Origin: Zonotrichia leucophrys gambelii
Taxonomy: Eukaryota > Chordata > Aves > Passeriformes > Passerellidae
DNA length: 64,000 nt
Assembly (NCBI RefSeq): GCF_028769735.1
Contig: NC_088172.1
Coordinates: 89,734,451 to 89,798,450 of the forward strand
Direction: 5' to 3'
The translations under genes were made by a program, and so were the position numbers. The notes under the pieces are model-generated. The model was given only the letters and a program-made list of their open reading frames with translations. It searched no databases and was not told where the DNA came from. Below are positions 1 to 11,220 of this stretch, one piece after another (position 1 is the stretch's first letter; each line of letters starts with the position of its first letter).

Positions 1-288
1 CAACTATAGCTGTAGCTGAAGAAGGAAAAAAAAAGATCATAACAAATCAGAGCATGATAAGGCTGAGATGAAATGAAAAACTATCAGCTTGGTTTGTGGG
101 TTAGACTTGCCTTCCTATAATGACACAGGCTTCCCATCATCTCTGGGAACTTCTGTAGGAACTGCTGGAATAGGTCATGTCTGTGTTAGACCTGCAGAAC
201 TCCACCTGCTCAACTCCGGACTCTGCTGCTCCTGTGGAGGAGATTTGGCCCATTCCTTTGGTTAATTGGATGCATCTGAGAGGGTCCT
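1..288. other. Unassigned flank upstream of the first solo LTR
   Basis: Ordinary AT-rich vertebrate noncoding sequence. I see no open frame of note, no recognisable repeat and no RNA gene. It ends exactly where the 6-bp target duplication of the adjacent LTR begins. Confidence 0.6.
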
Positions 289-294
289 GGTTGA

Positions 295-663
295 TGTGAC
301 CATCCTGGTGTGATGTCAGCCAAGAATGTTGACTCCATGATCAGAAGGCTTGATTTATTATTTTATGATACATACATTATAACTATACTAAAAGGAATAG
401 AAAGAAAAGTTCTCAGAAGCTGGCTAAGCTAAGAATAGAATCGAAAGAAAGAATGATAACAAAGGAGCTCTCCCAGACTCTGTCCGAGATAGCTCAGTCC
501 TTGATTGGCCATTAATTGTAAACATCCAAGAGGGGCCAATCACAGGTGGACTTGTTGCATTCCACAGCAGCAGATAACAATTGTTTACATTTGTTGCTGA
601 AACTTCTCAGCTCCAGAAGGAAAAATCCTAACAAAGGATTTTAATGAAAAGATGTCTGCGACA
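295..663 (-). mobile_element. Solo LTR of a passerine endogenous retrovirus, ERVK-type (copy 1)
   Basis: A 369-bp solo long terminal repeat, read on the minus strand. On that strand it starts TGTCGCAGACATC and ends in CA, the canonical retroviral TG...CA ends. Identical 6-bp direct repeats GGTTGA flank it (289-294 and 664-669), as expected of a target-site duplication. Six bases is the usual length for class II (ERVK-like) elements. A minus-strand AATAAA lies at 354-359, placing the R region near the low-coordinate end. A second copy with the same landmarks lies at 11533-11919. No gag, pol or env sequence adjoins it, so the provirus was removed by LTR-LTR recombination, or only the LTR remained. 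The family is assigned from memory of passerine genomes; the structure and the duplication are read directly. Confidence 0.9.
354..359 (-). terminator. LTR polyadenylation signal AATAAA (copy 1)
   Basis: AATAAA on the minus strand, followed downstream by about 60 bp to the LTR end. The same hexamer in the same context occurs in copy 2, which supports its being the family's poly(A) signal. Confidence 0.6.
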
Positions 664-669
664 GGTTGA

Positions 670-3544
670 GGCAAAGAATTGACATTGGCAGTCTGTCTGC
701 TCTACCAGGATATTGAAGATTTGGGCAACAAAGGATCATCATGGTAATTTCTGACTTCTAGTTAAATCACTACAAGCCCAGCCTGTAGGGTAGGACAAGG
801 AAAACTCCTTGTTGATGGAACAGGAGGTGGTACAGGGGCAGAAATCTTGCCTGTTTTTACCTCCTAAAAACAAATAATTGATTATAATAAATTCAAGCGT
901 AAAGCACTAAACAGACGCCCCTCCTTTGGCTTCTGGAATTGTTGCCACTGATTTGTGTGGATGTGTGCTTGGTTGCCTAAGAGGAGGGAAAAAGGAGAGG
1001 ACTTTGCAGACTACCTCTGTGCTATTATTCTGTACCAACAATGTGGGAATGCAGTAAAGGCTGACTTTTTAAATGAGGTCTATTCCAAACCCAAATGTGT
1101 ACAGAGGACTGTATGTTGTGTATGCGCACACAGAAATATGAACCTTCCCAGACTTTCTGTGGAACAAACTTAAAATATCAAATTCATTTGCTGCATGTGC
1201 TCATTGATACAATACTGGTTTCTTCCCACTTCTCTGTACAGGATAAAATTTATTTTACATGCTCTGAAAGTTGTTAAGTTTTGAATGAATTGTCCTTCTA
1301 GATTGGTTTGAGATCAATATGTCTGGTTGACAGGCTGAGGATGAAAAAGCTGTTTATTAGTGTTGGAAGCAGGCCTCAGACCTGATCAAACCATTTGTTT
1401 ATTATTATTTTGAAGGAAGGAGAAGTCTTAATATTTTCTTGAAGTTGCTTGTTGACCACTCTTGTAATTTTTCATCCACTCAGCTGAGTGCTGAGCAGTA
1501 TGAGCTACAAACATGATAATAATAATCAAATGCTGCCTAATAGCTGGTGTTTGGCTAAGTAGTAATTGACAGAATTATTTCCCAAGCTCTGCAATGAGGT
1601 TTAAGTTTCTCCATTGTGCCTGACATCTTTCCAGCTTCTTCCACATTTAGCTGATACCATTTGGTCATATTTATTGCAGGAAATGTTGTACAAGAGGCTG
1701 TAACCCAATGGGACTGTTCTGTATTCCATAGGAGCCTGTATGCCATAACGAAACAGAAAGCCCTGGAAGGGGCAGGCACAGCTGCTGTGTGTTGCAAATA
1801 TCTAGTGACCTTTTTGAAGGCCAAAGATTCATCTTGTACTTTGGATTTCTGGTTTTGGAAGTAATCACCAGAAGTTTTCCCATCAGGCTTTCTGCCCAAG
1901 ATGCTGGCTGTAAGTCATGTGGCTAGTGCTGACTCAGCATCCTTGATTCAGGGCTGCTGCTGCAGCTTAAAGGCTTTAAAGCCTCCCAAACTGCCAGAAA
2001 GTGGTTCATCACTATCTCTTGTAAACTCCTCATTTTGCAAACACCTAGAATAAAAGGTTCTGCTGGCTCTGAAATCTGAGCTCTTACTTCTGTCAGCACA
2101 GTTATGCCAGTAGCAGAGGTAGAACTCCACACTTTACACTTCACATGGCTTGTCACTTTAAAATTTTTCTTACCTGAGTGAAAATAGTATGCAGCACTTT
2201 CTGGGTTTTGATAAGAGGATTTGGGGTCCTTGGTTGGGAGACAAAAATGTGGAAGAAAGAAGGTCAAACACCAAAGGTTTCTCTGCCTTTCCATTTTCTG
2301 AACTTGTAATTAACTCCTGGAAGTTTTTCAGGAAATATAAGCCATGTGCATGAGAAGGAGCTCTCACTGTATTAAAAAGGAGTTCAGGCCCTGTGTCTAG
2401 CCATCACTGCCCCATAAGACTTCCCAGAAGAATGAGAACTGGTATCAATTTCTGGTGTTTTTTTGAAACATATGTTGAATTTCACTGTTCAGAGTTTATA
2501 CTCCACATAATGCACAAGGGGAGCACATAGGCCACATCTTGAGTCTCCGGATTTTTACTACTTTGTGTTACAAGCTGTGATAAATTAATATGTATCTGTA
2601 CTGCCTACTTCAGTATGCCAGCTCCAGTGGGTTTTGCCATACCTTATTGTTATCTATACTTTAGATCTTGCTTAGGCTGATGTCTGGTGGGCAAGAAAGG
2701 CCAAGATGCTTGGTGAGAGGCTTATTTCTGACTCAGAAAATTAAATGGAGTGTTCAAAGGTACTTGGAGGACATGGTGTGCAGCCCAAAACACTGTGTGC
2801 ACTCTGGACACTGGAGTGGATCAAGTCAGTATCTGGTATTTCTTGCTCAGGTTCATGACTCTAGTGCTTTGTTTCTGAGCAAAGTCACTTTCTAAGATAT
2901 TTCTTTTCAGCTAATTAATGAAGAGTTAAATCCTAAGCTGAGGTTTCTGATGGGGATATTGCTCACTGGAACACATTTACAGTATTGGGGATTGACAGCA
3001 TGTGTCTTGATTACAACAGGTAGACTGTAGATGCAGCATCTCAAAATAAGGATCCTAAACAATAAGCATTTGTGCCAGGGACATCAAGCTGACACTGCCT
3101 GAACTGGTGGGGTTAAGAGGCCAGACCAGGCGTGGGGAATCCAGAGCCCAGGACTAACTGTGCAGGATGGTGTCTGATTACAGCAGATAGCTGAGCCAGG
3201 TCTGGGGAAACTCAGCCAAGCCTTTGTAAACACAAACAAGCTACTTTAGGGCACAGAATTCATGTAAACCAATGATAAGTATATGATACATGATACATGT
3301 TCCATTTTTTGTACTAATTTCACAAAGAATATATTTATTCCAGGCTCTGGTGCAAGCAGTAATGCCTCATTCATACCTGCTCTGGACATTGGCAACTCAG
3401 TCCCAAGGCAGGATACAAAAGCCTAAAGAGGATTTGCACATTTGCAGTCACCTGCCTGTGCTGCAGCCAGTGGCAAGGCTTTTATCTGCAAGGGCTGAAT
3501 TTTCTTTGAAGATTGGAGGGGTAAAATACTAATGCAGCAGTTTG
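670..3544. other. Unassigned noncoding DNA
   Basis: Between the first LTR and the first CR1 fragment I recognise nothing. Open frames reach at most about 120 codons, overlap on both strands around 1.55-2.37 kb, and resemble no protein family I know. Composition does not change noticeably. Old diverged repeats may be present but cannot be named by eye. Confidence 0.5.
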
Positions 3545-4117
3545 AAAACAGGGATTGTCCCACTATACTCAGCACTGGTGGGGCTGCACTTTGAGTCCTG
3601 TGTTTGGTTTTGGGATTTTCACTTCAAAAAGAGCATTGAGGTGCCAGACTGAGTCTAGAGAAGAGCAAGGAACCTGGTGAAGGATCTGCAAAACAAGTCC
3701 TAAGAGGAGCAGCTGAGTGAGCTGGGGCTGTTTAGCCTGGAGAAAAGGAGGCTTGGGGAGGGACATCTCTGCTCCCTACAGCTGCCTGAAAGGTGGCTGT
3801 AGTGAGGTGGGGGTTCATCTCTGCTGCCATGTCTCAAGTGAGAGGATGAGAGGAAATGACCTTAACTTGTGCCAGGAGAGGGTCAAATTAGATATTAGAA
3901 GATAAATGTTCACTGAAAGAGTGATTTGACATTGGAATAAGTTGTCTGGGGAGCTGGTGGTGTCACTCTGGAAGTGCTTTCTCTGGAAGTGCTTTCTCTG
4001 GAAGAGACATCCATATGTGGTACTTGGGGATACAGTTTAAAGGTGATTATGGTGTTGCAGAGTTGATGGTTGAACTTGACGATTTCATTTAACCTTGATG
4101 ATTTTGTGATTCTGTGA
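3545..4117 (+). mobile_element. CR1 LINE, 5'-truncated 3' end, sense orientation
   Basis: About 570 bp of the 3' end of a CR1 non-LTR retrotransposon, covering the last part of the reverse-transcriptase reading frame and the 3' UTR. Landmarks in CR1 order are GGGATTGTCCCACTATACTC (from about 3551), GAGCTGGGGCTGTTTAGCCTGG (from 3719), CTGCCTGAAAGGTGGCTGTAG and the degenerate terminal GATTNTGTGATTCTGTGA. CR1 copies are usually 5'-truncated because reverse transcription stops early, which fits here. It is heavily mutated, with stops in every frame, so no protein is expected. It carries a private 15-bp tandem expansion near its end. The subfamily is not determined. Confidence 0.88.
3966..4004 (+). 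repeat. 15-bp tandem expansion inside the CR1 tail
   Basis: The unit CTCTGGAAGTGCTTT occurs twice in full and once in part, head to tail. CR1 normally has one copy of the equivalent segment, so this is a local replication-slippage expansion in this insertion. Confidence 0.85.
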
Positions 4118-4778
4118 AAAACAGAAATGTAGAGCCATTAATACAATTGATAAAACACATTCAAAAGGAGCATCCGACAAAGTCTAGAATCTACCCTTTA
4201 TTTTAGATAAGAAAATAAGAGGGAACATCACTCTTTAAATCAGCCATGCAACTACTTCAGTGCAAGCTGCTTGTCTCTTTTGTTATCCTGTCTACTGATA
4301 GACAACACTGTGTGTACATTTGGGCAGAGTGGCACTATGCCACTTGGTATTCCTTTCCAAGCTGCTGGCAAGTTTATTGTAGGTTTATGAATTTGTTCTG
4401 GTAAAAGATGATGGTGTTTTTGTTGATGTTTTTTACTTTCCCTTCATGAGCAGAAATGTGACTTAAAATCTCCTATGTTGTTCAACTATTGAAGTTTAAA
4501 CTGGAAAACCAGAAAGATAGAAGGTCAGTCATATGGATGGCTAAGAAGGAGGTATTTTCCTCTTTTAGCTTCAGGCTAAGATTGTGGTCTTTCACAATGA
4601 AAAGACTGAGATTAGGATAAGACTGAAGAAATAAAAAAAGAATCAGGAAAATGTGAAAAGGAAGACATGGTAATCTGGGTAATGACTATTTCAGCATATT
4701 TGCTACAATGTCTATGAATGTACTTCCTCAGTTGTTGAGGGATTTTCCAGCAGTCTGATTTAGGAAAGGGGTATATGT

Positions 4779-4869
4779 GATGGGATCACTGCACCTCATA
4801 CGTGCAGAGGTCAAGGAACTTTGCACTGATGGGATCACATCCACCTTATACTTGCAAGGAACTCTAAGG
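4779..4869. repeat. 49-bp imperfect tandem duplication
   Basis: Two copies beginning GATGGGATCA start at 4779 and 4828. They share the order GATGGGATCAC, CACCT(C/T)ATAC, TGCA and AAGGAACT. The second copy has lost a few bases between TGCA and AAGGAACT. It is unrelated to the CR1 fragment upstream. Confidence 0.8.
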
Positions 4870-5517
4870 ATGAAAATAATTTACATATTTATTTCTCTTT
4901 TGCTAGAGTCCATTCTAAAAAAAAATATTAAAAAAAATTCTTGGCCACTGCAGTAGCAAGGAAAGAAAGAAACGACCTGTTTTCTTGTCCTGACATGACT
5001 GCATGCTGTAACCTTCATTCTTCAGTTTAAGTACTCCAACATCATCAGAAACTTGAATCTGAATGAACCACTTAATTCTGCTATGATGAGAGAATGTGAC
5101 TGCCCTTAATGTTACGGAAAGAGATGTCTGCAGTGCCAAATATCCTCATTTGAAGGTTGCTCTCTCCTATTGAGTTTGAATTTTCTGAAGGTCTCGATTT
5201 CAACCTCTGGATAAGGATCAAACATTTCAGAACTCGGTGCCTTAGCCCCCATTCTGCACCACCACATTTCAGGAAGTGCTCAATTATAGTTCATTTTGAA
5301 AGCTGTTGCTCTAGGAAAAATGGATCCTGTTAAGACTAAGCAGGGGAAAGATGGTGGTTGAAAGCCTGACCTGCCTTCTGGTGAAGTTCATCCTTATTAC
5401 AGTGTCCTGCTGCAAGGGGAGGTGAGAGGCTAAGGTGTCCACAGGTAGCAGGTAAACAGTCCTGAGCTGAGTGACTAAGCCCTGGTAAGAGAACAGAGAG
5501 CTGACTGGATCAATCAA

Positions 5518-5546
5518 AACCAACCAAGCAACCAACCAAACAAGCC
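5518..5546. repeat. Imperfect CCAA microsatellite
   Basis: An interrupted run of CCAA/CCAAG tetramers, read as AACCAACCAAGCAACCAACC and neighbouring bases. Short and degenerate. Confidence 0.6.
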
Positions 5547-7243
5547 CAAAAGGCAAACCCACCACCTTTGGATCTCAGTTGTGTTTCAATTGGGAGAATA
5601 AAATGTGCTTTTCATAGGAAACTACTTTTGGCATCTTCCTTTTTGCTGTGATGCAATTTTCAACAGGGACTCTGATTTTAAATTAATTGCACATTTTAAT
5701 GTTGGAAGTTAGATGTCACCATCATGGTTCAAAGATGCTCCCAGATATAATATTGGATTTTTTAAAATTGTTCTTGGGACTAACTGAAAATGTTAAAACT
5801 GCAGCATTTTTCAATCAAATGTAGCTGGTATTACTCAGCCTCGTACAATCAAAACCCACAGTTTGGCTGCTCAAAAATGCAAGAGGAATAGGTAGTTTAT
5901 ATTCTTTTTGAATACTGGGTTATGCTTACAGAACACTTTTGCTTCCAGTGTTCAGACTTGTCCCTGTGGTGCTGTCAGCTGGAAATATATCTTCTAAAAT
6001 TGCAGGTGAAGTTGTAATGTAACCACCTCATTTTGGTGATCTAAAGCTTCAGGAAAAGTGCCAATTATTGAAAACTTCCTTCCTGATAAGAATACTGTTA
6101 ACTGGGAGCCCTACAAATCCAGATTTTCTTTTTTTCCCCATCAGTCCTGTCCAGGGAAGTTTTTACCTGATGAAATATCATTCTTTGCCCAAAATTGCCT
6201 CTTCTGTTAAGAGGAATGAAGTAGCATTGCCTCCACTTGCCTAAAAACCAGTATGTTTCTAGGGAAACTGTCCTCTAAAATCAGGAATGACAAAATCTTG
6301 ACAGCTGAGTGACCTTTGTAGTCTGTGTAATGCCCCATAAACACAGAGACATTCAGTCTTCAAGTACTGCATTTTCTTTGCAGCCACATGTCTGACTAAG
6401 TCAAATATTTAAAAAAACCCAAAAAACAACTAACCACAACCTGCTTTTTTTCTCAAATAAATGCATCCAGATCAAAGTAACATCAGGACTTTTGTCCTCT
6501 CTCAGGAAGGGACGCAGCAGGAGAGACATAAGTATTCTGGGATGGTATAGTCACTTTCTTGTCTGTCAAGTTGATTTGGTCAGCTTTAATAGTCTTCAGT
6601 CTGCAGCTACTCCATACAAGGGTAGCAACACTGTACTGGCACCTAATGTTTTCTAAAGCAATACTCTCCCCCTTTTTTGTTTTTCTCCTTTGAAGGAAAA
6701 CAGGTGTCTCATTTGAGTGGTCAAAGTATGGTTAAGCCCCAAGATTAATTTTTGTTCCTTATCTCTGGCTGCCCTAAAAGGTGACTTTGAGTCAGATTCT
6801 CAAGTTCTGTGAGTGCAGCTCTCTCCAGTTATGCCATCTTGGCTCTCAAGTCCCTGTGCTTTCCAGATACTCTGAAATTTGTTCATTTCTTCAAAAACAT
6901 TCTTTGTGTTGTGGTTTTGAGTACTCTGTAATAGGCAAAACAACAACCTTCCTTTTCTTTTTCTAGAACTACTCAACTGCATCCTTTTGACATTATTTAT
7001 TGAAGGCAGATACATTAACAGTTAATACTGGCTTTAATTCTGCTCCCCCCTCACAGTAAATGTTGATTCCAGCTCTTCTGATTTTGATGAAGACTGGCTT
7101 TGCTGGCAGCCTGTGATTGGCACAACTACAAAGCTGATTTTGGGAACCTTAGAGGTTTATTTAGATTCCTTAAATGTTTTGGCTTGATGGTATCATGGGT
7201 ATTTTTGAAGCCTTTTCAGTTCCTAACAGCACCAGGCAGGCAG

Positions 7244-7266
7244 ACACACACACACACACACACACA
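7244..7266. repeat. AC dinucleotide microsatellite
   Basis: About 11 uninterrupted AC units followed by GAGGG. It is long enough to be polymorphic between individuals. Confidence 0.9.
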
Positions 7267-9481
7267 GAGGGACTAGGAAGCCAATGCCTTCTGTGCTTTG
7301 TTCCTCAGGCTTGTCGGTGGCTCCTTGGGCAGGAGGAGAAGGGGGGGCCAGGAATAAAAAGGAGTAATAATACCAATTGGTAAATGGGGACCACGTTCTT
7401 CACCTCACTAAGGGAGGATGGAGTAGCAAGGATGATGCTATGTTTGCACTGCTGAAAAGAGGTGTGCAGCTGTGAAGTTTGCACCCTGTGTTTACATGCC
7501 GATTCCTGTGCTTTGGTGATCAGTTCTGAGCATGAAAGGCAGTTCCCAGGGATCAGCCTGCTTGTCACCTTCAGGAAGTTTAATGCTTCCCTCTCTCACT
7601 GTGCTATGGGCGGTTTGGATTTGTACTCCACAGAAACATGCTGCTTTAACATTGATTTCTCTTTTGTTTGGTTTGGGGTTTCTTGGGGAGGCAGAAATGG
7701 GGAGGGAAATGTATGTGGAGGAATGGTGGGAGCATATTGAGGCAGCAGTCTTGGGCAAAATGTTTTCAGAGTGCTGCACCTACGTGTTTGGTACTAGAAA
7801 ATCACATAGAGCTGCTGCTTGAGCTGAGGAGAGGGAGCATCTTTGCATAACATCTTTTTTTTTTAATACCTCATGGTATAAAAGTGATTTTCTATGGAAT
7901 GGCTGAGCAGAAATAGCCCAAAATACTTTTGATCCATTTTAGGAATTTGTATGTAGCTCCTAAAAATCATCCAGTGACTTCTCGTTAATTCAGTGAGTCA
8001 TATTTAAGGCCTAAGACCAAGTTCATGCATTTCATTTTTCTTACAGCACTCTGTTTCTCCATTCTCCCTTCTTCTCCCTATCCTTCTACCTTTCTGGACT
8101 TCATAGCATTTTCAGCAAATCTCTAAAGAGGTTGATACTCAAAGAGTTAATTAACTATCTTGCAGCCTTAGGCCCACTTGCCTTTCTTGGTTCATCTAAG
8201 GAAGGAGGAGAAAAAGCTGTGTCCAAGAAATGCAGCAGAATACAGTTTTTTCTTTGTCATCTGGAAGGGCAGTGGACAGTGTTTTATGCAGCTATTAGAC
8301 TTGTTCCATTTCTTTTGAGAATGTTTTGCAGTATGCAAGCAGGATGAAACCTCTACAAACTTAATTTTTAATTAATTGAAATTAAAGCAATATAATAATC
8401 ATTAGATTAGATGAAGGCTACTCCCTTAATCTTTAACTCTGCTCAAGAATTCTGGCAGAAGAATAAAGCTGATTAACTAATTCTCTACAAATGAACTTCT
8501 CTTCAGTTAAATGCCATTGGAATTTCCCAAATGGGAGCTAACGGACAAAACAAGTAATCCCTGTGCCCTGCACTGTCTATTTGAATTGATAAGCAGAAGT
8601 GAATACTCCTGTCTTAGAATACATCATGCTTTTCTGATGGGCACTGCAGGCTGGATCTAAGAACCATGTACGTGTGTAATACCTGGAAAAACTGTGAAAT
8701 AAGAACTCCTGCACTGACCTCGAGGTCTCTGCACAGATGAAGCTGCCCCTGATATGATGGAAGGAGCCTTTCTGGTTTTTTTTTCGTTTTTTTTTGGTAT
8801 TGTGAGCATTGGAAACGCTGCTTTTGAGACTGTGCTGGATGCAGAGTTGAATGGTTGTAGAAAGCTTCCCAAGAGAACAATAGATTGTCAATGAGCAACA
8901 ACAGATTTTCTCTGAATTGATAAATATAATAAAGGCAAAAAACTTGTTTTAAGGCATACAGAAAGACTACTAAAATCAGAATTGATTTTCCCTTGCAAGA
9001 GTGATTAGAAACACAATACAGTATTGTCCTAGTAGATAGGCTTGTCTTCTGCAGTTAAATCAGAACAGTATGGGGACCTGGCAGGCCAGAGAAGAGAAGC
9101 AGTGGTTATTATATTGAGAACCAAAGTACTCCTTGCCTTGGCCCTTCCCCCCCCAAACTCCATGTCTCTTCAGGTTTTGTGTCAATTAGCTTCAGTGACC
9201 ACTGGATGTAGCTGTCGCTTCACAGAAATATGGCCAAGCAGACACATTTTGCCTCTTTCATAGCGCAGATGTCCCTTCCCTTCCCTTCCCTTCCCTTCCC
9301 TTCCCTTCCCTTCCCTTCCCTTCCCTTCCCTTCCCTTCCCTTCCCTTCCCTTCCCTTCCCTTCCCTTCCCTCCCCTTCCCTTCCCTTCCCTTCCCTTCCC
9401 TTCCCTTCCCTTCCCTTCCTTCCCTTCCCTTCCCTTCCCTTCCTCCCTTCCCTTCCCTTCCCTTCCCTTCCCTCCCCTTCC

Positions 9482-9582
9482 CTTCCCAGAACTTCCCAGA
9501 ACTTCCCTTCCCAGAACTTCCCTTCCCTTCCCAGAACTTCCCTTCCCAGAACTTCCCTTCCCTTCCCAGAACTTCCCTTCCC
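9482..9582. repeat. AGAAC block 1: six TTCCCAGAA motifs
   Basis: Six copies of TTCCCAGAA separated by 0, 1 or 2 TTCCC pentamers. Each matches the STAT/GAS core TTCNNNGAA. Whether any STAT protein binds is inference only. The spacing pattern is the same as in block 2. Confidence 0.85.
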
Positions 9583-9963
9583 TCCCTCCCTCCCCTCCCC
9601 TCCCCTCCCTCCCCTCCCCTCCCTCCCCTCCCCTCCCCTCCCCTTCCCTTCCCTTCCCTTCCCTTCCCTTCCCTTCCCTTCCCTTCCCTTCCCTTCCCTT
9701 CCCTTCCTTCCCTTCCCTTCCCTTCCCTTCCCTTCCCTTCCCTTCCCTTCCCTTCCCTTCCCTTCCCTTCCCTTCCCTTCCCTTCCCTTCCCTTCCCTTC
9801 CCTTCTCCTCCCTCCCCTCCCCTCCCCTCCCTCCCCTCCCTCCCCCCCCCTCCCCTCCCCTCCCTCCCCTTCCCTTCCCTTCCCTTCCCTTCCCTTCCCT
9901 TCCCTTCCCTTCCCTTCCCTTCCCTTCCCTTCCCTTCCCTTCCCTTCCCTTCCCTTCCCTTCC

Positions 9964-10076
9964 CTTCCCAGAACTTCCCAGAACTTCCCTTCCCAGAACT
10001 TCCCTTCCCTTCCCAGAACTTCCCTTCCCAGAACTTCCCTTCCCTTCCCAGAACTTCCTTCCCAGAACTTCCCTTC
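9964..10076. repeat. AGAAC block 2: seven TTCCCAGAA motifs
   Basis: Same internal order as block 1 (two adjacent motifs, then alternating spacers of one and two pentamers), plus one extra motif after a shortened spacer. The shared pattern shows that the blocks arose by duplication of a unit of several hundred bases, not by independent slippage. Confidence 0.85.
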
Positions 10077-10365
10077 CCTCCCCTCCTCCCCTCCCCTCCC
10101 TCCCCTCCCCTCCCCTCCCTCCCCTCCCCTCCCCTCCCCTCCCTCCCCTCCCCTCCCCTCCCCTCCCCTTCCCTTCCCTTCCCTTCCCTTCCCTTCCCTT
10201 CCCTTCCCTTCCTTCCCTTCCCTTCCCTTCCCTTCTTCCTTCCCTTCCCTTCCCTTCCCTTCCCTTCCCTTCCTTCCCTTCCCTTCCCTTCCCTTCCCTT
10301 CCCTCCCCTCCCCTCCCCTCCCCTCCCCTCCCCCCCCCCCCCCTCCCCCTTCCCTTCCCTTCCCT

Positions 10366-10530
10366 TCCCAGAACTTCCCAGAACTTCCCAGAACTTCCCA
10401 GAACTTCCCTTCCCTTCCCAGAACTTCCCTTCCCAGAACTTCCCTTCTCGGAACTTCCGTTCCCTTCCCAGAACTTCCCCTCGATTCCCGGAACTTCCCT
10501 TCCCGGAACTTTCCTTCCTGGAACTTCCCT
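10366..10530. repeat. AGAAC block 3: eleven TTCNNNGAA motifs with diverged cores
   Basis: Eleven motifs. Most read TTCCCAGAA, but the last part contains TTCTCGGAA, TTCCCGGAA (twice) and TTCCTGGAA, all still fitting TTCNNNGAA. The edge of the array is more diverged than the centre, as is usual for tandem arrays homogenised internally. Confidence 0.85.
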
Positions 10531-10553
10531 CCTTTCTTCCCTCCCTCCTTCCC

Positions 10554-10924
10554 AGCCTATCACCTGTTTTGCTTTTTTGGATGTTGTTCCGCTTATCAGC
10601 ATGGAGAGGCCATGAGAGCGCCAGGAATACAAAGAACACCATGGGTACCTGCACACACCTGCACTTTCAAGTAAAAACTGACACGGTCCGGACTCTCCAT
10701 CTGTGAAGTCCTAGTGTTATGGAGGAATGAGTTTATCAAATGCAGGCAGGGGCCAAAAGATCTGCACTTGGCTCTTTTTGTCTGACAAAAATGCCAAGAC
10801 AGATGGGTTATTACAGCCTTTATTTAGCTTAATATATTCTGAAGCTCCTTCAGCTCTCCAGGGTTGAATATGAGTCCCATATTTCAGAGGTAATATTGAA
10901 GAGTACTTAACCTACAAACAGATT
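10554..10924. other. Unassigned spacer between minisatellite and CR1
   Basis: About 370 bp of ordinary noncoding sequence. The start of the following CR1 fragment is diffuse, so part of the right end may belong to it. Confidence 0.5.
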
Positions 10925-11220
10925 TTGTAGAGGGGCAGGTATTCATAGATAAAGAGCAATGGCCTTAAGCTGAAGGAGGGCAGGTTTAGATTAGATATTA
11001 GGTGGAAATTTTCTGTGGGTTGGGTGAAGCACTGGCACAGGTTGCTCACAGAGGTATTGTGGATGCCCCATTCCTGTAAGGGTTCAAGGCTGGGTTAGAT
11101 GGGGCTTCTTGGAGCAAGCGGGTCCCTTGGAAGGTGCCCCTACCCATGGAACATGGAGTGAAACCAGGTGATCTTTAAGGTCCCTTCTACCCCAGATCAT
11201 TCTATGATTTTATGATTTTG
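10925..11220 (+). mobile_element. CR1 LINE 3' fragment, sense orientation
   Basis: About 300 bp of a CR1 3' UTR. Landmarks are GCAATGGCCTTAAGCTGAAG, GGTTTAGATTAGATATTAGG, GCACTGGCACAGGTTGCTCA, GATCTTTAAGGTCCCTTCTA and the terminal repeat ATTCTATGATTTTATGATTT. The last is the 8-bp-type 3' end typical of CR1. The wording differs from the fragment at 3.5 kb, so this is another subfamily. It is strongly 5'-truncated and noncoding. Confidence 0.88.

Larger units (their letters stand above)
4118..9271. other. Unassigned noncoding DNA with small simple repeats
   Basis: A 5-kb stretch without a recognisable gene or transposon. It holds a 49-bp imperfect tandem duplication, an AC dinucleotide run and a CCAA-rich run, listed separately. 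Frames around 7.46-7.85 kb and 8.58-8.90 kb are open on both strands or in several frames at once, which is the mark of chance. I see no splice-bounded coding segment. Confidence 0.5.
9272..10553. repeat. TTCCC/CCCCT polypyrimidine minisatellite, about 1.3 kb
   Basis: An almost pure pyrimidine tract on the plus strand (GGGAA/GGGGA purines on the minus). Three unit types alternate: long runs of TTCCC, runs of CCCCT/CCCT (with C tracts at 9843-9850 and about 10331-10343), and blocks of the 10-base unit TTCCCAGAAC. The order (TTCCC run, AGAAC block, CCCCT run) recurs three times at spacings of about 480 and 400 bp, so the array is a higher-order repeat. TTCCC contains no stop codon in any frame on either strand, so the long frames across it, on both strands, are artefacts. 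The G-rich minus strand fits G-quadruplex and triplex-forming sequence. The sequenced length may not equal the true length, since such arrays are hard to assemble. Confidence 0.95.

Noticed and set aside
9482..10530. Regularly spaced repeats resembling a CRISPR array
   Set aside because: There are no unique spacers, the units are 5-10 bp, and the genome is that of a bird.
9182..10656. Open frames of 461, 478 and 490 codons on both strands
   Set aside because: They are translations of TTCCC/GGGAA repeats, which lack stop codons in every frame. The products are pure PFPSL- or GKGRE-type repeats, open on both strands at once.
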